DNA of 64,000 nucleotides from Psychrobium sp. MM17-31 (GCF_022347785.1 NZ_JAKRGA010000002.1:620001-684000); one strand, 5' to 3'; positions 44,721 through 55,765 are shown, counted from the first letter of the stretch. Translations and numbers: made by a program. Notes: generated from the letters alone by a model not told the origin.

Positions 44721-47538
44721 ATGTACGCTCTTCGCCTTCGCCGTCAACGTTGGTAATACAACGGCCACAAAGTAGTGGATGCTCTTCGCTTTGGCCCACT
44801 TCTTCGCGGTGGTGCCAACAACGGTCACACTTCTCGCCACTTGACGCTTCAACTAATACTTTAAGACCTTCAACTTCAGTCTCAACTGCATTATCGGCAG
44901 CAGTGCCAGTTTCAATAGTCACGTTCGACGTAATTAATACGAAACGTAATTCACTAGCGATCTTATTTAAGTTCGCTGCTAGCTCATCACTTACATACAG
45001 GGTAACGTTGGCCGCTAAACTGCCACCGATAACCTCGTCACGACGCGCTTGCTCCATCGCTTTATTCACGGCATCGCGAACTTCTTGGATTTGATTCCAG
45101 AACTCACCGTTAAACTCTTCGTTGTCATTTAACGCCGTTAAGCCTTCATACCACTCAGCGGTGAATACAAACTCTTCTTCGTTGTTTGGTAGTGCTTTCC
45201 AAATCTCATCAGCAGTGAAGCTTAAGATTGGTGCAATCCAGCGTACTAGTGCTTGCGCAATGTGGTACATCGCTGTTTGACAGCTGCGACGTGGCAGGCC
45301 ATCAGCTTTGGCAGTGTACTGTCTGTCTTTGATGATATCTAAGTAGAAGCTACCTAGTTCAATAGAACAGAAATGCGTTAGCTTTTGTACTACAGTGTGG
45401 AATTGGTAGTTCTCATAAGCTTCAACGATTTCTTGTTGAACTTGATGCGCACGACCAACGATGTAGCGATCTAACGCCACTAAATCTTCATTTGCAACGA
45501 TGTCATCTTTGCCATCGAAACCGTTAAGGTTTGATAGTAAGAAACGCGCAGTGTTACGAATACGGCGATAAGCATCGGCGCTGCGATCTAAGATCTCATC
45601 AGAAACGGTCATTTCAGCAGTGTAGTTAGCAGAAGCAACCCATAAACGCAGAATGTCAGCACCTAAGCGGTTAACCACTTGCTGTGGTGACATCACGTTA
45701 CCTAATGACTTAGACATCTTCTTACCTTCACCATCAACGGTAAAGCCGTGAGTAAGTACTTGCTTGTATGGCGCCTTGCCATTCATAGCTACAGAAGTCA
45801 TTAGTGATGATTGGAACCAACCGCGGTGTTGGTCACTACCTTCAAGGTATAAATCAGCAGGGCCAGATAACTCTTCGCGTGCGTCAACCACACAAGCGTG
45901 AGTTACACCAGAGTCAAACCATACGTCTAAGGTATCAGTCACCTTAACGTATTGCTCGCCGCCTTCGCCTAGGAACTCGCTTGGCTCGATATCAAACCAC
46001 GCTTGAATACCCTCTTTTTCAATTAGCTGAGCAACTTGCTCTAATAGCTCAGAGGTATTCGGATGCAGTTCGTTCGTATCTTTATTGATAAATACAGTTA
46101 GTGGTACACCCCAAGTACGCTGACGTGATACACACCAGTCTGGACGACCTTCAACCATGTTTTCGATACGTTGTTGGCCCCAATCAGGGATCCATTGTGT
46201 CTTTTCAATTTCGCCCATTGCTTGGCTGCGCAAACCATTTTTGTCCATGCTAATAAACCACTGCGGCGTAGCACGGAAGATGATCGGCGTTTTGTGTCTC
46301 CAACAATGCGGGTAGCTGTGAACTAGCGGCTGATGATTAAGTAGCGCGCCCTTTTCAGTTAACACTTCAACGATAGCATCGTTAGCTTTAAAGACGTGTT
46401 GACCTTCAAACAACGGTGTACCTTCTAAATACACACCATTTGCGCCTACTGGGTTAGCTACTTCGATATCGTATTTGTTACCAACCACGTAATCTTCTTG
46501 ACCGTGGCCAGGTGCGGTGTGAACGATACCCGTACCAGAATCAGTAGTAACGTGGTCGCCTAAAATTACTGGCACATCGAAATCGTAGAATGGGTGGTTA
46601 AAGCGTACTAATTCAAGCGCACTACCAGCACACTCGCCAAGTACACTGTAGTTTTCAACACCGTAACGCTCCATCGCGCTATCCATTAACTCACGAGCCA
46701 AGATCAGACGCTCTTTGGCGCCATCTTTCTCTAGCTGAATTAATACATATTCAACACTCTCATGCATTGACAACGCGCGGTTAGCAGGCAATGTCCAAGG
46801 AGTTGTTGTCCAGATAACTGTAGAAATAGTACCTTCGCCACCGTTTGCTGCGTCGATGCCCATTTTCTCTAGAATTTGTGCTTCATCTACCGCGTTAAAA
46901 CGCACGTCGATTGCTGGTGATTTTTTGTCTTCGTATTCAACTTCCGCTTCGGCTAGTGACGAACCACAATCTAAACACCAGTGAACTGGCTTAGCGCCTT
47001 GCTGCAGGTGACCATTGTCGATGATCTTACCCATAGAGCGTACGATGTTAGCTTCGAAATCAAAGTTCATCGTTTGATAAGGATTTTGCCAATCACCTAA
47101 CACACCTAAACGGATAAAGTCTTTGCGTTGACCATCAACTTGACGCTGTGCGTAAGCACGACATTTCTTACGAAATTCAGCTTCAGAGATCTTTTGACCC
47201 GGCTTACCGTGTTTTTTCTCTACTTGTAGTTCAATTGGCAGACCGTGACAATCCCAACCAGGAATGTATGGCGCATCATAGCCAGCGATAGTTTTTGACT
47301 TAATAATGAAGTCTTTAAGAATTTTATTTACTGAGTGACCAATGTGAATATCACCGTTGGCGTATGGAGGGCCATCATGTAAAACAAAGCTCTTGCGCCC
47401 TTTGCGAGCCGCACGAATTTTGCCGTAAAGATCCGCTTTGTCCCATGCTTTAAGCATCATTGGCTCGCGGTTTGCCAAGTTAGCCTTCATAGAAAATGAA
47501 GTTTTTGGCAGGTTTAAGGTCTTTTTGTAATCACTCAT
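44713..47538 (-). CDS. ileS: Isoleucyl-tRNA synthetase
   Basis: Class I aminoacyl-tRNA synthetase of 941 aa. The HIGH motif is in [17 protein letters not shown], the KMSKS motif is in [12 protein letters not shown], and the C-terminal zinc site is [11 protein letters not shown] with LCGRC. The editing domain ([32 protein letters not shown]) is complete. It lies 49 bp downstream of ribF. Confidence 0.97.
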   Translation of the reverse strand: MSDYKKTLNLPKTSFSMKANLANREPMMLKAWDKADLYGKIRAARKGRKSFVLHDGPPYANGDIHIGHSVNKILKDFIIKSKTIAGYDAPYIPGWDCHGLPIELQVEKKHGKPGQKISEAEFRKKCRAYAQRQVDGQRKDFIRLGVLGDWQNPYQTMNFDFEANIVRSMGKIIDNGHLQQGAKPVHWCLDCGSSLAEAEVEYEDKKSPAIDVRFNAVDEAQILEKMGIDAANGGEGTISTVIWTTTPWTLPANRALSMHESVEYVLIQLEKDGAKERLILARELMDSAMERYGVENYSVLGECAGSALELVRFNHPFYDFDVPVILGDHVTTDSGTGIVHTAPGHGQEDYVVGNKYDIEVANPVGANGVYLEGTPLFEGQHVFKANDAIVEVLTEKGALLNHQPLVHSYPHCWRHKTPIIFRATPQWFISMDKNGLRSQAMGEIEKTQWIPDWGQQRIENMVEGRPDWCVSRQRTWGVPLTVFINKDTNELHPNTSELLEQVAQLIEKEGIQAWFDIEPSEFLGEGGEQYVKVTDTLDVWFDSGVTHACVVDAREELSGPADLYLEGSDQHRGWFQSSLMTSVAMNGKAPYKQVLTHGFTVDGEGKKMSKSLGNVMSPQQVVNRLGADILRLWVASANYTAEMTVSDEILDRSADAYRRIRNTARFLLSNLNGFDGKDDIVANEDLVALDRYIVGRAHQVQQEIVEAYENYQFHTVVQKLTHFCSIELGSFYLDIIKDRQYTAKADGLPRRSCQTAMYHIAQALVRWIAPILSFTADEIWKALPNNEEEFVFTAEWYEGLTALNDNEEFNGEFWNQIQEVRDAVNKAMEQARRDEVIGGSLAANVTLYVSDELAANLNKIASELRFVLITSNVTIETGTAADNAVETEVEGLKVLVEASSGEKCDRCWHHREEVGQSEEHPLLCGRCITNVDGEGEERTYA

Positions 47539-47587
47539 TATTACTCACGCCTATAACAGGTCAATAAATTATAAAATTATACGGTCA

Positions 47588-48511
47588 CTACTCGCCAAAA
47601 TACGCTTTGGCCGCAATAACATCTCTTTCAATTTGCTGCTTAAGCAAATCAAAAGATTCGAATTTTTTCTCATCTCGAATTTTAGTCAAAACTCGCGTAT
47701 CTAGGCATTTGCCATAAATATCGCCACTAAACTCGAATAAATGTATTTCTAGTTGAATGCGATGTCCATTCACTGTCGGTCGTTTACCAATATTGGCCAC
47801 GCCTTGATAAGTGCAGTCATCAAGCGTTACTTCAACGGCAAATACGCCCTGTACTGGTGATACTTTGCGATCGAGTGCGATATTAGCCGTTGGAAAACCA
47901 ATAGTTCGGCCTTTTTTATCGCCATGACGTACGCGGCCACTAATCACAAATGGATGTCCGAGCATGGCTTCAGCGGCTTCAACATCACCACTTTTTAGCT
48001 TTTCACGAATCAAGGTGCTGCTAACCCGATGATTAGACACTTTCAAACTTTGAGTGCTGACCACTTCAAAACCGTGCTTTTTGCCAGCGGCAACTAGCAT
48101 CTCAAAGTCACCTTGGCGCTTGTAGCCAAAGCGGAAGTCATCACCGACGACTAAAAACTTAACACCGAGTTTTTTTACTAGCAGTTGCTCGATGAAATCA
48201 TTAGCACTCATCGCCGAGAATTTACTATCAAAACGCACACAAAGTAAGCGCTGGATGTCATATTGCGCTAACAAGCTCAATTTATCACGTAAACGAGAAA
48301 GTCTTGCTGGCGCTTCATTGCCATTAAACAGCTCTTGTGGCTGCGGCTCAAACGTCATCACCGTACTGGGCAGAGATAATGCTTTTGCTTGTTGTTTCAA
48401 TCCATTAAGCACTTCTTGATGACCTAGATGCACGCCATCAAAATTACCAATAGTTAATACACAACCGGAGGTTTGCGTATCAATATTGTGTATACCGCGA
48501 ATTAATTGCAT
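47588..48511 (-). CDS. ribF: Bifunctional riboflavin kinase/FAD synthetase
   Basis: Makes FMN and FAD from riboflavin. The N-terminal nucleotidyltransferase domain has LTIGNFDGVHLGHQEVL and FRFGYKRQGD. The C-terminal kinase domain has GHPFVISGRVRHGDKKGRTIGFPTANI and a final EKKFESFDLLKQQIERD. The 307-aa length is normal. It heads the ileS-lspA-fkpB-ispH unit here, without murJ directly upstream. Confidence 0.96.
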   Translation of the reverse strand: MQLIRGIHNIDTQTSGCVLTIGNFDGVHLGHQEVLNGLKQQAKALSLPSTVMTFEPQPQELFNGNEAPARLSRLRDKLSLLAQYDIQRLLCVRFDSKFSAMSANDFIEQLLVKKLGVKFLVVGDDFRFGYKRQGDFEMLVAAGKKHGFEVVSTQSLKVSNHRVSSTLIREKLKSGDVEAAEAMLGHPFVISGRVRHGDKKGRTIGFPTANIALDRKVSPVQGVFAVEVTLDDCTYQGVANIGKRPTVNGHRIQLEIHLFEFSGDIYGKCLDTRVLTKIRDEKKFESFDLLKQQIERDVIAAKAYFGE

Positions 48512-48611
48512 AAAACCAAGCTATCTCTTGCCCCATAAAACTGGCGGATTATATACCATTAGCGCCTAAGGCGCAGTAAAAATAGTCGACCGAATTGGCA
48601 TAAAATAAAAT

Positions 48612-50849
48612 CTATTGCAGCTGCCACGACACGCGTTTTATCGAGGTATTTTTATATTGTCGTTTTGTAAAAATAACCGTGTTGTCGTCAACCACTGAAA
48701 AATCGCGTTGTTTAAACGGAATTGCAATACTTTCAAGCTCGCCAGAATCTAACGACATTCGGTAGAAACTCTTAAGCGCATCAGTACCGAAAAGATAATT
48801 TTCAGACATATCTACGAACACCAGGCCAGTCTCTGGCACAGTCACAACGTGCTTTTTGCCGCTTGCAACGTCAACAAGGTAGTTACTCGATAAATAAAAC
48901 ACATTGCCTCTACCATCGGTCAACAGCTTCTTGACATCACTGGCATCAATAGGCGTCGTTTGACGTGTCATTAAATCAAACTTTGCTAGATACTTGTTGG
49001 TATCTTTCACCGCAGTAAAGTAAATAAATTGTGGCTTCTCACCCCAAACTGCATTAGTGATATTGATATCAGCTAACTCGTTAATTACGTGAAGCTGATT
49101 TGAATTCAAATCTAAAAACACTACTTTGCTATCTTGCAGAAATAGTAAACACTTACCATCTTGAGAAAGTTCAAGCGATGAGGTGGAAAAAGATGTATCA
49201 AAGTTGGTGATCTGTTCTAGTTCGCCATTTCTATTGCGCCAAATCTGTCCATTCCCTGTGCGGCGTGATACAAAATAATATTCAGCAGAGTTACTTCGCG
49301 ACGCTTCAGGAAAATAGTCGCTACTTTCGGAAGAATGCGGACTTTCAAATTGTGCTTGGCCCCCTTCAAATAACCCTTTACCTTCAATAACTTGGTACTG
49401 CTGCATATCTTGTTGCGCAACTAACAACTGATTATCGAATTCTAGCGCGGCATAGAACGGCGACAACTGCTCAGGTAAAGTAATCGTTTCAACCATTGCG
49501 GTATCGATATCAACCTTAATAAGCTTGTTATATTCGCTTACTAACAGGTGCTTACCATTATCAAACCAGTTAAGCGCAAAATTTAGATGTTCTATAGACA
49601 TTTGATGTAATAAACGCGTTTCTTGAGTCTTAAGATCCAAAATATAAACGCGCATCGGTGTTTTGAGCTGTGCTTTTAGATACGCCAGATAACGTCCATT
49701 AGGCGATAATCTAAGTTGAATGACTCCGCTTGGATTGTCGCTTGGCGGCACCAATACTTTGCTGCGTTGTTTAGTTAAGTCATATTGATATATAGCAGCA
49801 CCAGAGAAGCCTTCAGGTAATTCGGTGTAATACAAATTCTCACCCGACTTATCAAGCTGCCCATAACCATTGCTCACCGAATGGCAAGTTTTAAGCTTTT
49901 TAGGTGGTTCAACATCTGGGAATGTCGACATATCAAATAAGGCATAGTGACACTCTTTGCGAGGAATATTCACTAATAGCGTTAATAATTTACTTTCGCC
50001 AACTTGCCAAGAGAGCCCTCCGACATCGTAATCGTCAGCTTTTAATATCACTTCAGCTTGATCGCTCAATCTTTTTACATAGGTATTAACCGCTCCTTGA
50101 TAAATATTGCTGTAAGCAAAAAAAGTCTTATTTGAAGAAATGAGCGGATTAGATTCACCGCCGTGATTCCACGTTGCAGAAGTGATGGAGAATTTGTAGT
50201 TTTGCTCAGGCACAGAGTTGTTAAAAGTTTTATCAACTTCACCGCCATTATTCGTCGATTGATCGCTAGTCTGCGTCTGAAGCCCCGTTACCCACAAATA
50301 ACCAACGACAATGGTTAACAACATAATAATAGTTATTAATGTGCTAACAAGCTTATTCGAGCTTATCGCTTGCGATTGCTGCGGGTAAGATGGACTACTT
50401 GATTGCTCTGCAAAATCTTCTGACGCAGTTGCCTTCACCGATACATCAACAGTGCGTTCTGGATTAATTTGTTGCTGCTCTACAACGTCTTCCTGCCACG
50501 AACTCTGTAGCTGTGCCGTTTCACCGTTAGATTGAGGAGTTTCACGCTCAACACTAACCGTTAAACTGTAGCCTTTTCGATAGTGAGTTTTAATGATGCC
50601 AGAGACTAAATCAGGATGACTGAGCTGCTTTCTTAATTCAGAAATTGCACGATTAATCGCATTGTCATCAACGAATGACTGTTGCCAAACACTTTCAACT
50701 AACTCCTGACGAGTAATTATTCGAGTTTCATTGGCAACAAAATAACTCAGTAGTTTAAAACTCAACGGATCTAATTCGCGCTCAATGCTATCTGACGTAA
50801 TGAGACAACGCTCACTAACAAAAAGCCAAGGTCCTATTTTTACATTCAC
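48612..50849 (-). CDS. Membrane-bound winged-helix regulator with periplasmic propeller (second copy)
   Basis: Same architecture as the 17342-19438 gene, but distinct in sequence and longer (745 aa). Winged helix at 1-100 (LDPLSFKLLSYFVANETRIITRQELVESVW, NAINRAISELRKQL, KTHYRKGYSLTV), a Ser/Gln/Glu-rich linker, a membrane helix at about 167-187, then a periplasmic TolB-like propeller (LSPNGRYLAYLKA, LSQDGKCLLFLQD). GTG at 50849 with AGG upstream is the start. It is divergent from a small secreted protein gene and a TraB/GumN gene, its likely targets. It interrupts the usual murJ-ribF neighbourhood. Confidence 0.84.
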   Translation of the reverse strand: MNVKIGPWLFVSERCLITSDSIERELDPLSFKLLSYFVANETRIITRQELVESVWQQSFVDDNAINRAISELRKQLSHPDLVSGIIKTHYRKGYSLTVSVERETPQSNGETAQLQSSWQEDVVEQQQINPERTVDVSVKATASEDFAEQSSSPSYPQQSQAISSNKLVSTLITIIMLLTIVVGYLWVTGLQTQTSDQSTNNGGEVDKTFNNSVPEQNYKFSITSATWNHGGESNPLISSNKTFFAYSNIYQGAVNTYVKRLSDQAEVILKADDYDVGGLSWQVGESKLLTLLVNIPRKECHYALFDMSTFPDVEPPKKLKTCHSVSNGYGQLDKSGENLYYTELPEGFSGAAIYQYDLTKQRSKVLVPPSDNPSGVIQLRLSPNGRYLAYLKAQLKTPMRVYILDLKTQETRLLHQMSIEHLNFALNWFDNGKHLLVSEYNKLIKVDIDTAMVETITLPEQLSPFYAALEFDNQLLVAQQDMQQYQVIEGKGLFEGGQAQFESPHSSESSDYFPEASRSNSAEYYFVSRRTGNGQIWRNRNGELEQITNFDTSFSTSSLELSQDGKCLLFLQDSKVVFLDLNSNQLHVINELADINITNAVWGEKPQFIYFTAVKDTNKYLAKFDLMTRQTTPIDASDVKKLLTDGRGNVFYLSSNYLVDVASGKKHVVTVPETGLVFVDMSENYLFGTDALKSFYRMSLDSGELESIAIPFKQRDFSVVDDNTVIFTKRQYKNTSIKRVSWQLQ

Positions 50850-51201
50850 TGATTTACCTGCTAAATGATAAAAAACGTCAAAACAACAATTAAACTATTG
50901 ATAAATATTACTTAAAACTCAAACCTTATCATCAGATATGTTCTTCATAAGGTTTTAATAAGGATTCGATATTAAACCAAATACCTCAATAAAAACAACA
51001 GTTAATATCACCAAATAGTTATGAATTGATTGCTAATAGTTTGATAAGCGACTTTGCAAAAATTTCTCACTAATCTTGTCCCCATCGAATCAAGGCGAAC
51101 AACGAAACAACGCCTAATTCAACAAGTAGTAACAACACAATTTACTTAACTTATTTAATTAACTCGTTTCATTAGAGCTGAGAATTTAAAAGGACATAGA
51201 T
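50850..51201. other. Divergent intergenic region with inverted repeat
   Basis: A 352-bp AT-rich region between the propeller regulator and the small secreted protein gene. AACCTTAT (50922-50929) and ATAAGGTT (50947-50954) form an 8-bp inverted repeat, a candidate operator. No gene or RNA motif was recognised in the remainder. Confidence 0.4.
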
Positions 51202-51441
51202 ATGACAAAGCAAAACATCAATACATTAGTTATGGCGACCGTTTTTGCAGCATCACTTGCAATCCCAACACATTGTGAGGCCGACACTAAACACAACATC
51301 AATAACTCGATAGTTCAGCAAAAACTAACGCAAGAAATCACAAAGCAAAGCGACAAGCGTTTAAACCAGTTTATGACCTCAATGACAACGCAGCTAGACG
51401 AGCAATTAACGCAGCTAATTAGTGCCAAATTAAGACTGTAA
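51202..51441 (+). CDS. Small secreted protein, unknown
   Basis: Predicted exported protein of 79 aa with a signal-like segment (TLVMATVFAASLAIPTHCEA). The mature part is short and helical-looking, rich in Gln, Lys, Thr and Leu (KLTQEITKQSDKRLNQFM, TTQLDEQLTQLISAKL). ATG at 51202 follows AAAGGACA, a good ribosome site. It lies 71 bp before the TraB/GumN gene and divergent from the regulator. I know no homologous family. Confidence 0.65.
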   Translation: MTKQNINTLVMATVFAASLAIPTHCEADTKHNINNSIVQQKLTQEITKQSDKRLNQFMTSMTTQLDEQLTQLISAKLRL

Positions 51442-51512
51442 CTTTTAACAACCTAAAATTTTAAAACCACACTTTAAACAAACTAACTTTGAACTTTAAA
51501 AAGAGAACTATT

Positions 51513-52394
51513 ATGAAAGCAACTAAAATCATCAAATCACTAACAGCAAGCGCAATTCTTCTTTCAGGCGCAGTATCAACCACCGCTTTTGCAGATGCCG
51601 CAGTTTGGAAGGTAAGCAACGGTCAAAACGAATTATATCTCGCTGGTACTGTCCACATCTTGCCACCATCAGAGTTCCCGTTGCCAAGCGAGTTCGATAA
51701 GGCCTATAAAGCCGCTGACTCAATCGTGTTAGAAGCGAAGCTACCGGATCCACAAGATCAGCAAGCACAAATGGCAATGATCCAAAAGCTCGCCTACCCT
51801 CCGGGTCAAAAATTAAGTCAAAAAATTAGTGAGTCGACTTATAAAGAGTTAAAACAATACTTAGGTGGTCTAGGTCTAAATTTAGACGAATTAAATGGAT
51901 TTAAACCAGGCTTTATTCTTAGCATGATGACGGTAATGGAAGCGCATAAAGCACAAATGGCCGGCGAAGGCGTAGACTCTTATTTCGATAAACTAGCGAA
52001 AAAAGATAATAAAGCCATCGATTACCTTGAGTCGACTGAATTTCAACTAAACATGATGGCCAATATGGGTAAAGACAAAGAAGAAGCTTTCATTCTCGAC
52101 ACCCTAAAAGAGATGAGCAAGTTCAAACCACAGCTTGAAAAACTCATTGCAGCATGGCGCACTGGCGACATGAAAACCATTGACTCTCTTATATTGGAGC
52201 AAGCCAAAAGCAAAGATCACGAAGCATATGACACCTTGTTCACTGACCGCAATCGTAATTGGGTCCCTCAAATTAGCGAGATGCTTAATGACAAAGACAA
52301 GGAGCTAGTATTAGTGGGCGCAGGTCACCTTGCTGGCGAAGACAGTGTTATAAAAATGTTAAAAGACAAAGGCTATAGCGTATCTAAGTTATAA
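51513..52394 (+). CDS. TraB/GumN-family exported protein
   Basis: Protein of 293 aa with a signal peptide ending in TTAFA. The TraB/GumN core starts at AVWKVSNGQNELYLAGTVHILPPSEFPLP and ends with ELVLVGAGHLAGEDSVIKMLKDKGY, holding the conserved GT.H and G..H..G motifs proposed to form a metal site. The family is thought to include metalloprotease-like proteins (compare TIKI), but the substrate is unknown. ATG at 51513 after AAAGAG was chosen over an upstream TTG. Confidence 0.88.
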   Translation: MKATKIIKSLTASAILLSGAVSTTAFADAAVWKVSNGQNELYLAGTVHILPPSEFPLPSEFDKAYKAADSIVLEAKLPDPQDQQAQMAMIQKLAYPPGQKLSQKISESTYKELKQYLGGLGLNLDELNGFKPGFILSMMTVMEAHKAQMAGEGVDSYFDKLAKKDNKAIDYLESTEFQLNMMANMGKDKEEAFILDTLKEMSKFKPQLEKLIAAWRTGDMKTIDSLILEQAKSKDHEAYDTLFTDRNRNWVPQISEMLNDKDKELVLVGAGHLAGEDSVIKMLKDKGYSVSKL

Positions 52395-52411
52395 TCCCTA
52401 TTTAGACATAC

Positions 52412-52448
52412 AAAAGGCGCCCTGTTTTATACATTAGGGCGCCTTTTT
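52412..52448. terminator. Bidirectional terminator between the TraB/GumN gene and murJ
   Basis: AAAAGGCGCCCT pairs with AGGGCGCCTTTTT across a 12-base loop. T-runs occur on both strands, fitting the two convergent genes. Confidence 0.92.
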
Positions 52449-52475
52449 CTGTTACTGAGGTGATTATTTAACCTT

Positions 52476-54047
52476 TTACTGAGCGTGACTCTTCAAATGT
52501 CTCGGCCGTAAACCTAGCGCGGTGAATACCGCAAAATAACTCACAGCCGCAACAACTATTAATTTAGTTAACTCAAAAATCTTAAGTAATGATGACTCAT
52601 CAATCCAGAATGATTGCTGTGGCATTAAGTACAATACAACCGCCGCCATCACTCCCGCAGAAACAAAGGCTTTGACGCCAAAGAGTAATGTTTGCAGCGA
52701 AATATGGAAAATACCGTCTTGCTTCAAGCGCTGATGAAGCCAAAATGCGTTACAAGTTGCAGATAGCGCCGTTGCCCCGGCTAAACCAATATAACCGTAT
52801 TCATAACCCAAACTCACCACTAAAATTAGGTTAAAGACCATATTTGCAATCATTGCTTTAATGCCGATTCGCACTGGTGTTTTAGTATCTTGGCGGGCAT
52901 AAAAGCCGGGCGCTAAAACCTTAATTAACATAAAGCTCAGTAGACCACAGGCATAGGCCATTAAAGAATAGCCCGCCATAGTGACATCATGCGCAGTAAA
53001 AGCACCTCTGAAAAATAAGACATTAATCATTGGCTGCGCCAACACAATCAAACCAATCATTGCCGGAATCCCCATAAGCATCACCATGCGCACGCCCCAA
53101 TCCATGGTGGCCTTAAAATGAGTATTGTCACCGCTATGCTGACGCGACAATAACGGTAAAATAACCGTTGCTATCGCAATTCCGAATAAACCCAATGGAA
53201 ACTCTAATAAGCGGTCCGAATAGAACAACCAACTCACCGAACCACTATTGAGGTATGATGCGATGACAGTGTCTAATAGCAGGTTAATCTGCCCCACTGA
53301 CACACCAAATAATGCAGGGATCATTAATGTGCGTATTTTCACCACCCCTTCATCATGCCAGCCCCATTTGGGACGAACTAGCATCTTTGCCTTGTATAAA
53401 AAGGGGATTTGAAACAGCAACTGTACTAAACCGCCTAAAAACCAGCCCCAAGCGATACCAATCGCAGGTTCATCGAAGTGCGGCGAGAAAAAGACAACCG
53501 CGCTAATAATAGATAAGTTAAGAAAAACAGGGGTAAATGAAGAAACAGCAAAACGCCCCATCGCATTGAGAATAGAGCCTGATAAACCAACTAATGTTAT
53601 AAACCAAATATAAGGAAAGGTAATTTTAAGCATGAAAGAGGCAAGTTCATACTTATGAGCATCGTTGCCGTCGTTTAGCCATTCCAAAAACCAACCATTA
53701 GCAAAAAGCGCTGCCAACATTGGTGAGCCAATAACGCCTAAAATCGCAACTATGGTGACAATTGTTCCTAACGTCCCCGAAACATTAGCAATTAAGCGCC
53801 TAACTTCATCTTCACTCTTGTTAGTTTGGTATTCACTCAACACCGGAACAAAGGCTTGTGCAAACGCCCCTTCGGCAAATAAACGGCGTAAGAAATTAGG
53901 TACCTTAGCCACCAAGTAATAAACATCTGCTACGGCGCTTGCACCGAGTATTTGCGCTAAAAATACATCACGTACTAATCCTAAAATACGTGATAAAAAC
54001 GTCATGACACTGACGATAAGGCCGGAGCGCAGTAGCTTTTTACTCAA
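52476..54047 (-). CDS. murJ: Lipid II flippase MurJ (MviN)
   Basis: Polytopic MOP-superfamily flippase with about 14 helices that moves lipid II across the inner membrane for peptidoglycan synthesis. The N-terminus SKKLLRSGLIVSVMTFLSRILGLVRDVFLA and then KVPNFLRRLFAEGAFAQAFVPVLSEY are diagnostic. TTG at 54047 is preferred (523 aa): it has AGGG eight bases upstream and matches the family's usual N-terminus. The longer frame from 54122 also begins with TTG and adds 25 atypical residues. Confidence 0.94.
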   Translation of the reverse strand: MSKKLLRSGLIVSVMTFLSRILGLVRDVFLAQILGASAVADVYYLVAKVPNFLRRLFAEGAFAQAFVPVLSEYQTNKSEDEVRRLIANVSGTLGTIVTIVAILGVIGSPMLAALFANGWFLEWLNDGNDAHKYELASFMLKITFPYIWFITLVGLSGSILNAMGRFAVSSFTPVFLNLSIISAVVFFSPHFDEPAIGIAWGWFLGGLVQLLFQIPFLYKAKMLVRPKWGWHDEGVVKIRTLMIPALFGVSVGQINLLLDTVIASYLNSGSVSWLFYSDRLLEFPLGLFGIAIATVILPLLSRQHSGDNTHFKATMDWGVRMVMLMGIPAMIGLIVLAQPMINVLFFRGAFTAHDVTMAGYSLMAYACGLLSFMLIKVLAPGFYARQDTKTPVRIGIKAMIANMVFNLILVVSLGYEYGYIGLAGATALSATCNAFWLHQRLKQDGIFHISLQTLLFGVKAFVSAGVMAAVVLYLMPQQSFWIDESSLLKIFELTKLIVVAAVSYFAVFTALGLRPRHLKSHAQ

Positions 54048-54216
54048 AGAAATATCCCTAAACCAACAATCGAAACTAACAATTTGCCATAGTCTAACGA
54101 AATCACTGCTTAATGACAGCAACCGAAATCTATCTTTGGAACTTTTCCCGCTAAAAGTATTCTTAAACTATTCTGAATAGTGACAAATAACCAGTTTTCG
54201 TTTAAAGGGAGTTCAC

Positions 54217-55734
54217 ATGAAAATTGCCAAGTATTTACCCTTATTACTACTTTTAACCACCCAAGAAGCATTTTCAGCGAAAAAGAGTGATGATTTATTT
54301 CAAGAATTAAAAATAACTTCTCCAACCTCTTTAACTCACCCTGTGCACATTGCCGATGTTCTTCCCGATGCAGGTAAAGAATTAGTCACCTTTGGTGTCG
54401 ATAAAGACAACGAGTATTGGTTAATTATTTATAAGCAGGTACAAGACAGCGTTGAAATAGCAGCTCAACTAAAACTGGATAAATCGATATCACGCTTTGA
54501 TATCAGCGAAGACGACGTCAAACAACAAAAAATCTACTTTCAAACTCACGATAGCTTGATGACCTTTGAGCCTGCAGCAACAGATTCACCAGCCCAGATA
54601 AAAACCATTGCTGCGATCAACTCGATCTTTCTCGATCCCAAGCCACAATTTATTGCTAAAGACGATTTTGTCTATCAACTCAACGACAAAGGGCAAGATT
54701 TCGTTGTCATTACCCAATTTGATGGATTGGCGATTTTCGATAGCAATGGCAATCGAATGAATCAAGAATCCATCAACATCAAGCCACAGATAAAAATGGG
54801 AGATGATTTTGCTGAGTTTATTAAACCCAAGATCTATATCGCCGATGCCAATTTCGACGGCTTGCTAGATATCATTCAAGCTGGCGAAGGTGAACTAATT
54901 AGTTACGTCCAAACACCCGCAAATACCACGCAATCACAAATAGCATTTGCGCGTTCAAGTATCGACGTTAATGAGGCCATTAGCGGTATCGATTGGTGGG
55001 ATAAGCGCGATGCCTCAGGTGACAGTCTCGATCAAACCAATCTTATCTATCGCACACTCGAAGATATGACAGATGTCAACGGTGACGGAATTAGCGACTT
55101 AGTCGTGAAATATACCCAAAGCTCTGGCGTTCTCGATAGAGCTAATGATTTTGAAGTGTTCTTCGGCCGCAATCAAAACAATCAACTGGCCTACAGCGAC
55201 AAAGCAGATACCGTGATCAAGGGTGAAGGGACATTAACAGGTTTGCGCTTAGTCGATATTAATAACGATAACGTCAAAGAAATAATGCTATCAGGCTTTG
55301 ATATCGGCGTATCGCAAATTATTAGCGCACTAATGTCTGGCAACGTCGACCAAGATGTCTACCTATATAAACTCGACGCCAACAATAAATTCGGCGAAGA
55401 TGCTGATGTTGAAAAAGAGGTAGAACTAAGCTTTAGCATTAGTTCAGGACAGAGCGGTAGCCCCATCATTGAACTAGTGGATTTAAACAACGATGGTTTG
55501 AAAGATCTTCTATTATCTAGCAGCGAAAAGACACTAAAAGTTTATTACGGACAAAAAAGAAAGCGACTGTTTAGCAAGCGCTCTAAACGCTATCGAACTT
55601 CTCTACCCAAAAACGGTTTTGCCGTTCAAACTGGCGACTTAAATGGCGATGGTAAGGAAGACATTGTCTTTAAATACGGGCGCTTAGATGACGATGATAA
55701 GAAGAAAGAGTTTCGAATATTACTAAGTAAATAG
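54217..55734 (+). CDS. Exported FG-GAP/VCBS repeat protein
   Basis: Protein of 505 aa with a signal peptide ending in EAFSA. It contains FG-GAP-type calcium-binding loops of the form D.N.DG..D: DANFDGLLDI, DVNGDGISDLVVKY, DINNDNVKEIM, DLNNDGLKDLLL and DLNGDGKEDIVFKY. These form an integrin-like beta-propeller. No catalytic domain or outer-membrane anchor was seen. ATG at 54217 follows AAAGGGAG. It is divergent from murJ. The role is unknown. Confidence 0.8.
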   Translation: MKIAKYLPLLLLLTTQEAFSAKKSDDLFQELKITSPTSLTHPVHIADVLPDAGKELVTFGVDKDNEYWLIIYKQVQDSVEIAAQLKLDKSISRFDISEDDVKQQKIYFQTHDSLMTFEPAATDSPAQIKTIAAINSIFLDPKPQFIAKDDFVYQLNDKGQDFVVITQFDGLAIFDSNGNRMNQESINIKPQIKMGDDFAEFIKPKIYIADANFDGLLDIIQAGEGELISYVQTPANTTQSQIAFARSSIDVNEAISGIDWWDKRDASGDSLDQTNLIYRTLEDMTDVNGDGISDLVVKYTQSSGVLDRANDFEVFFGRNQNNQLAYSDKADTVIKGEGTLTGLRLVDINNDNVKEIMLSGFDIGVSQIISALMSGNVDQDVYLYKLDANNKFGEDADVEKEVELSFSISSGQSGSPIIELVDLNNDGLKDLLLSSSEKTLKVYYGQKRKRLFSKRSKRYRTSLPKNGFAVQTGDLNGDGKEDIVFKYGRLDDDDKKKEFRILLSK

Positions 55735-55765
55735 AGAAGCTCATTAGAGCTTCCCTATCAGTTTT

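Noticed and set aside
44721-44852. 44-residue N-terminal extension of LspA
   Set aside because: It lies inside the ileS 3' end. The residues do not resemble LspA, and an ATG with the usual eight-base overlap gives a normal-length protein.
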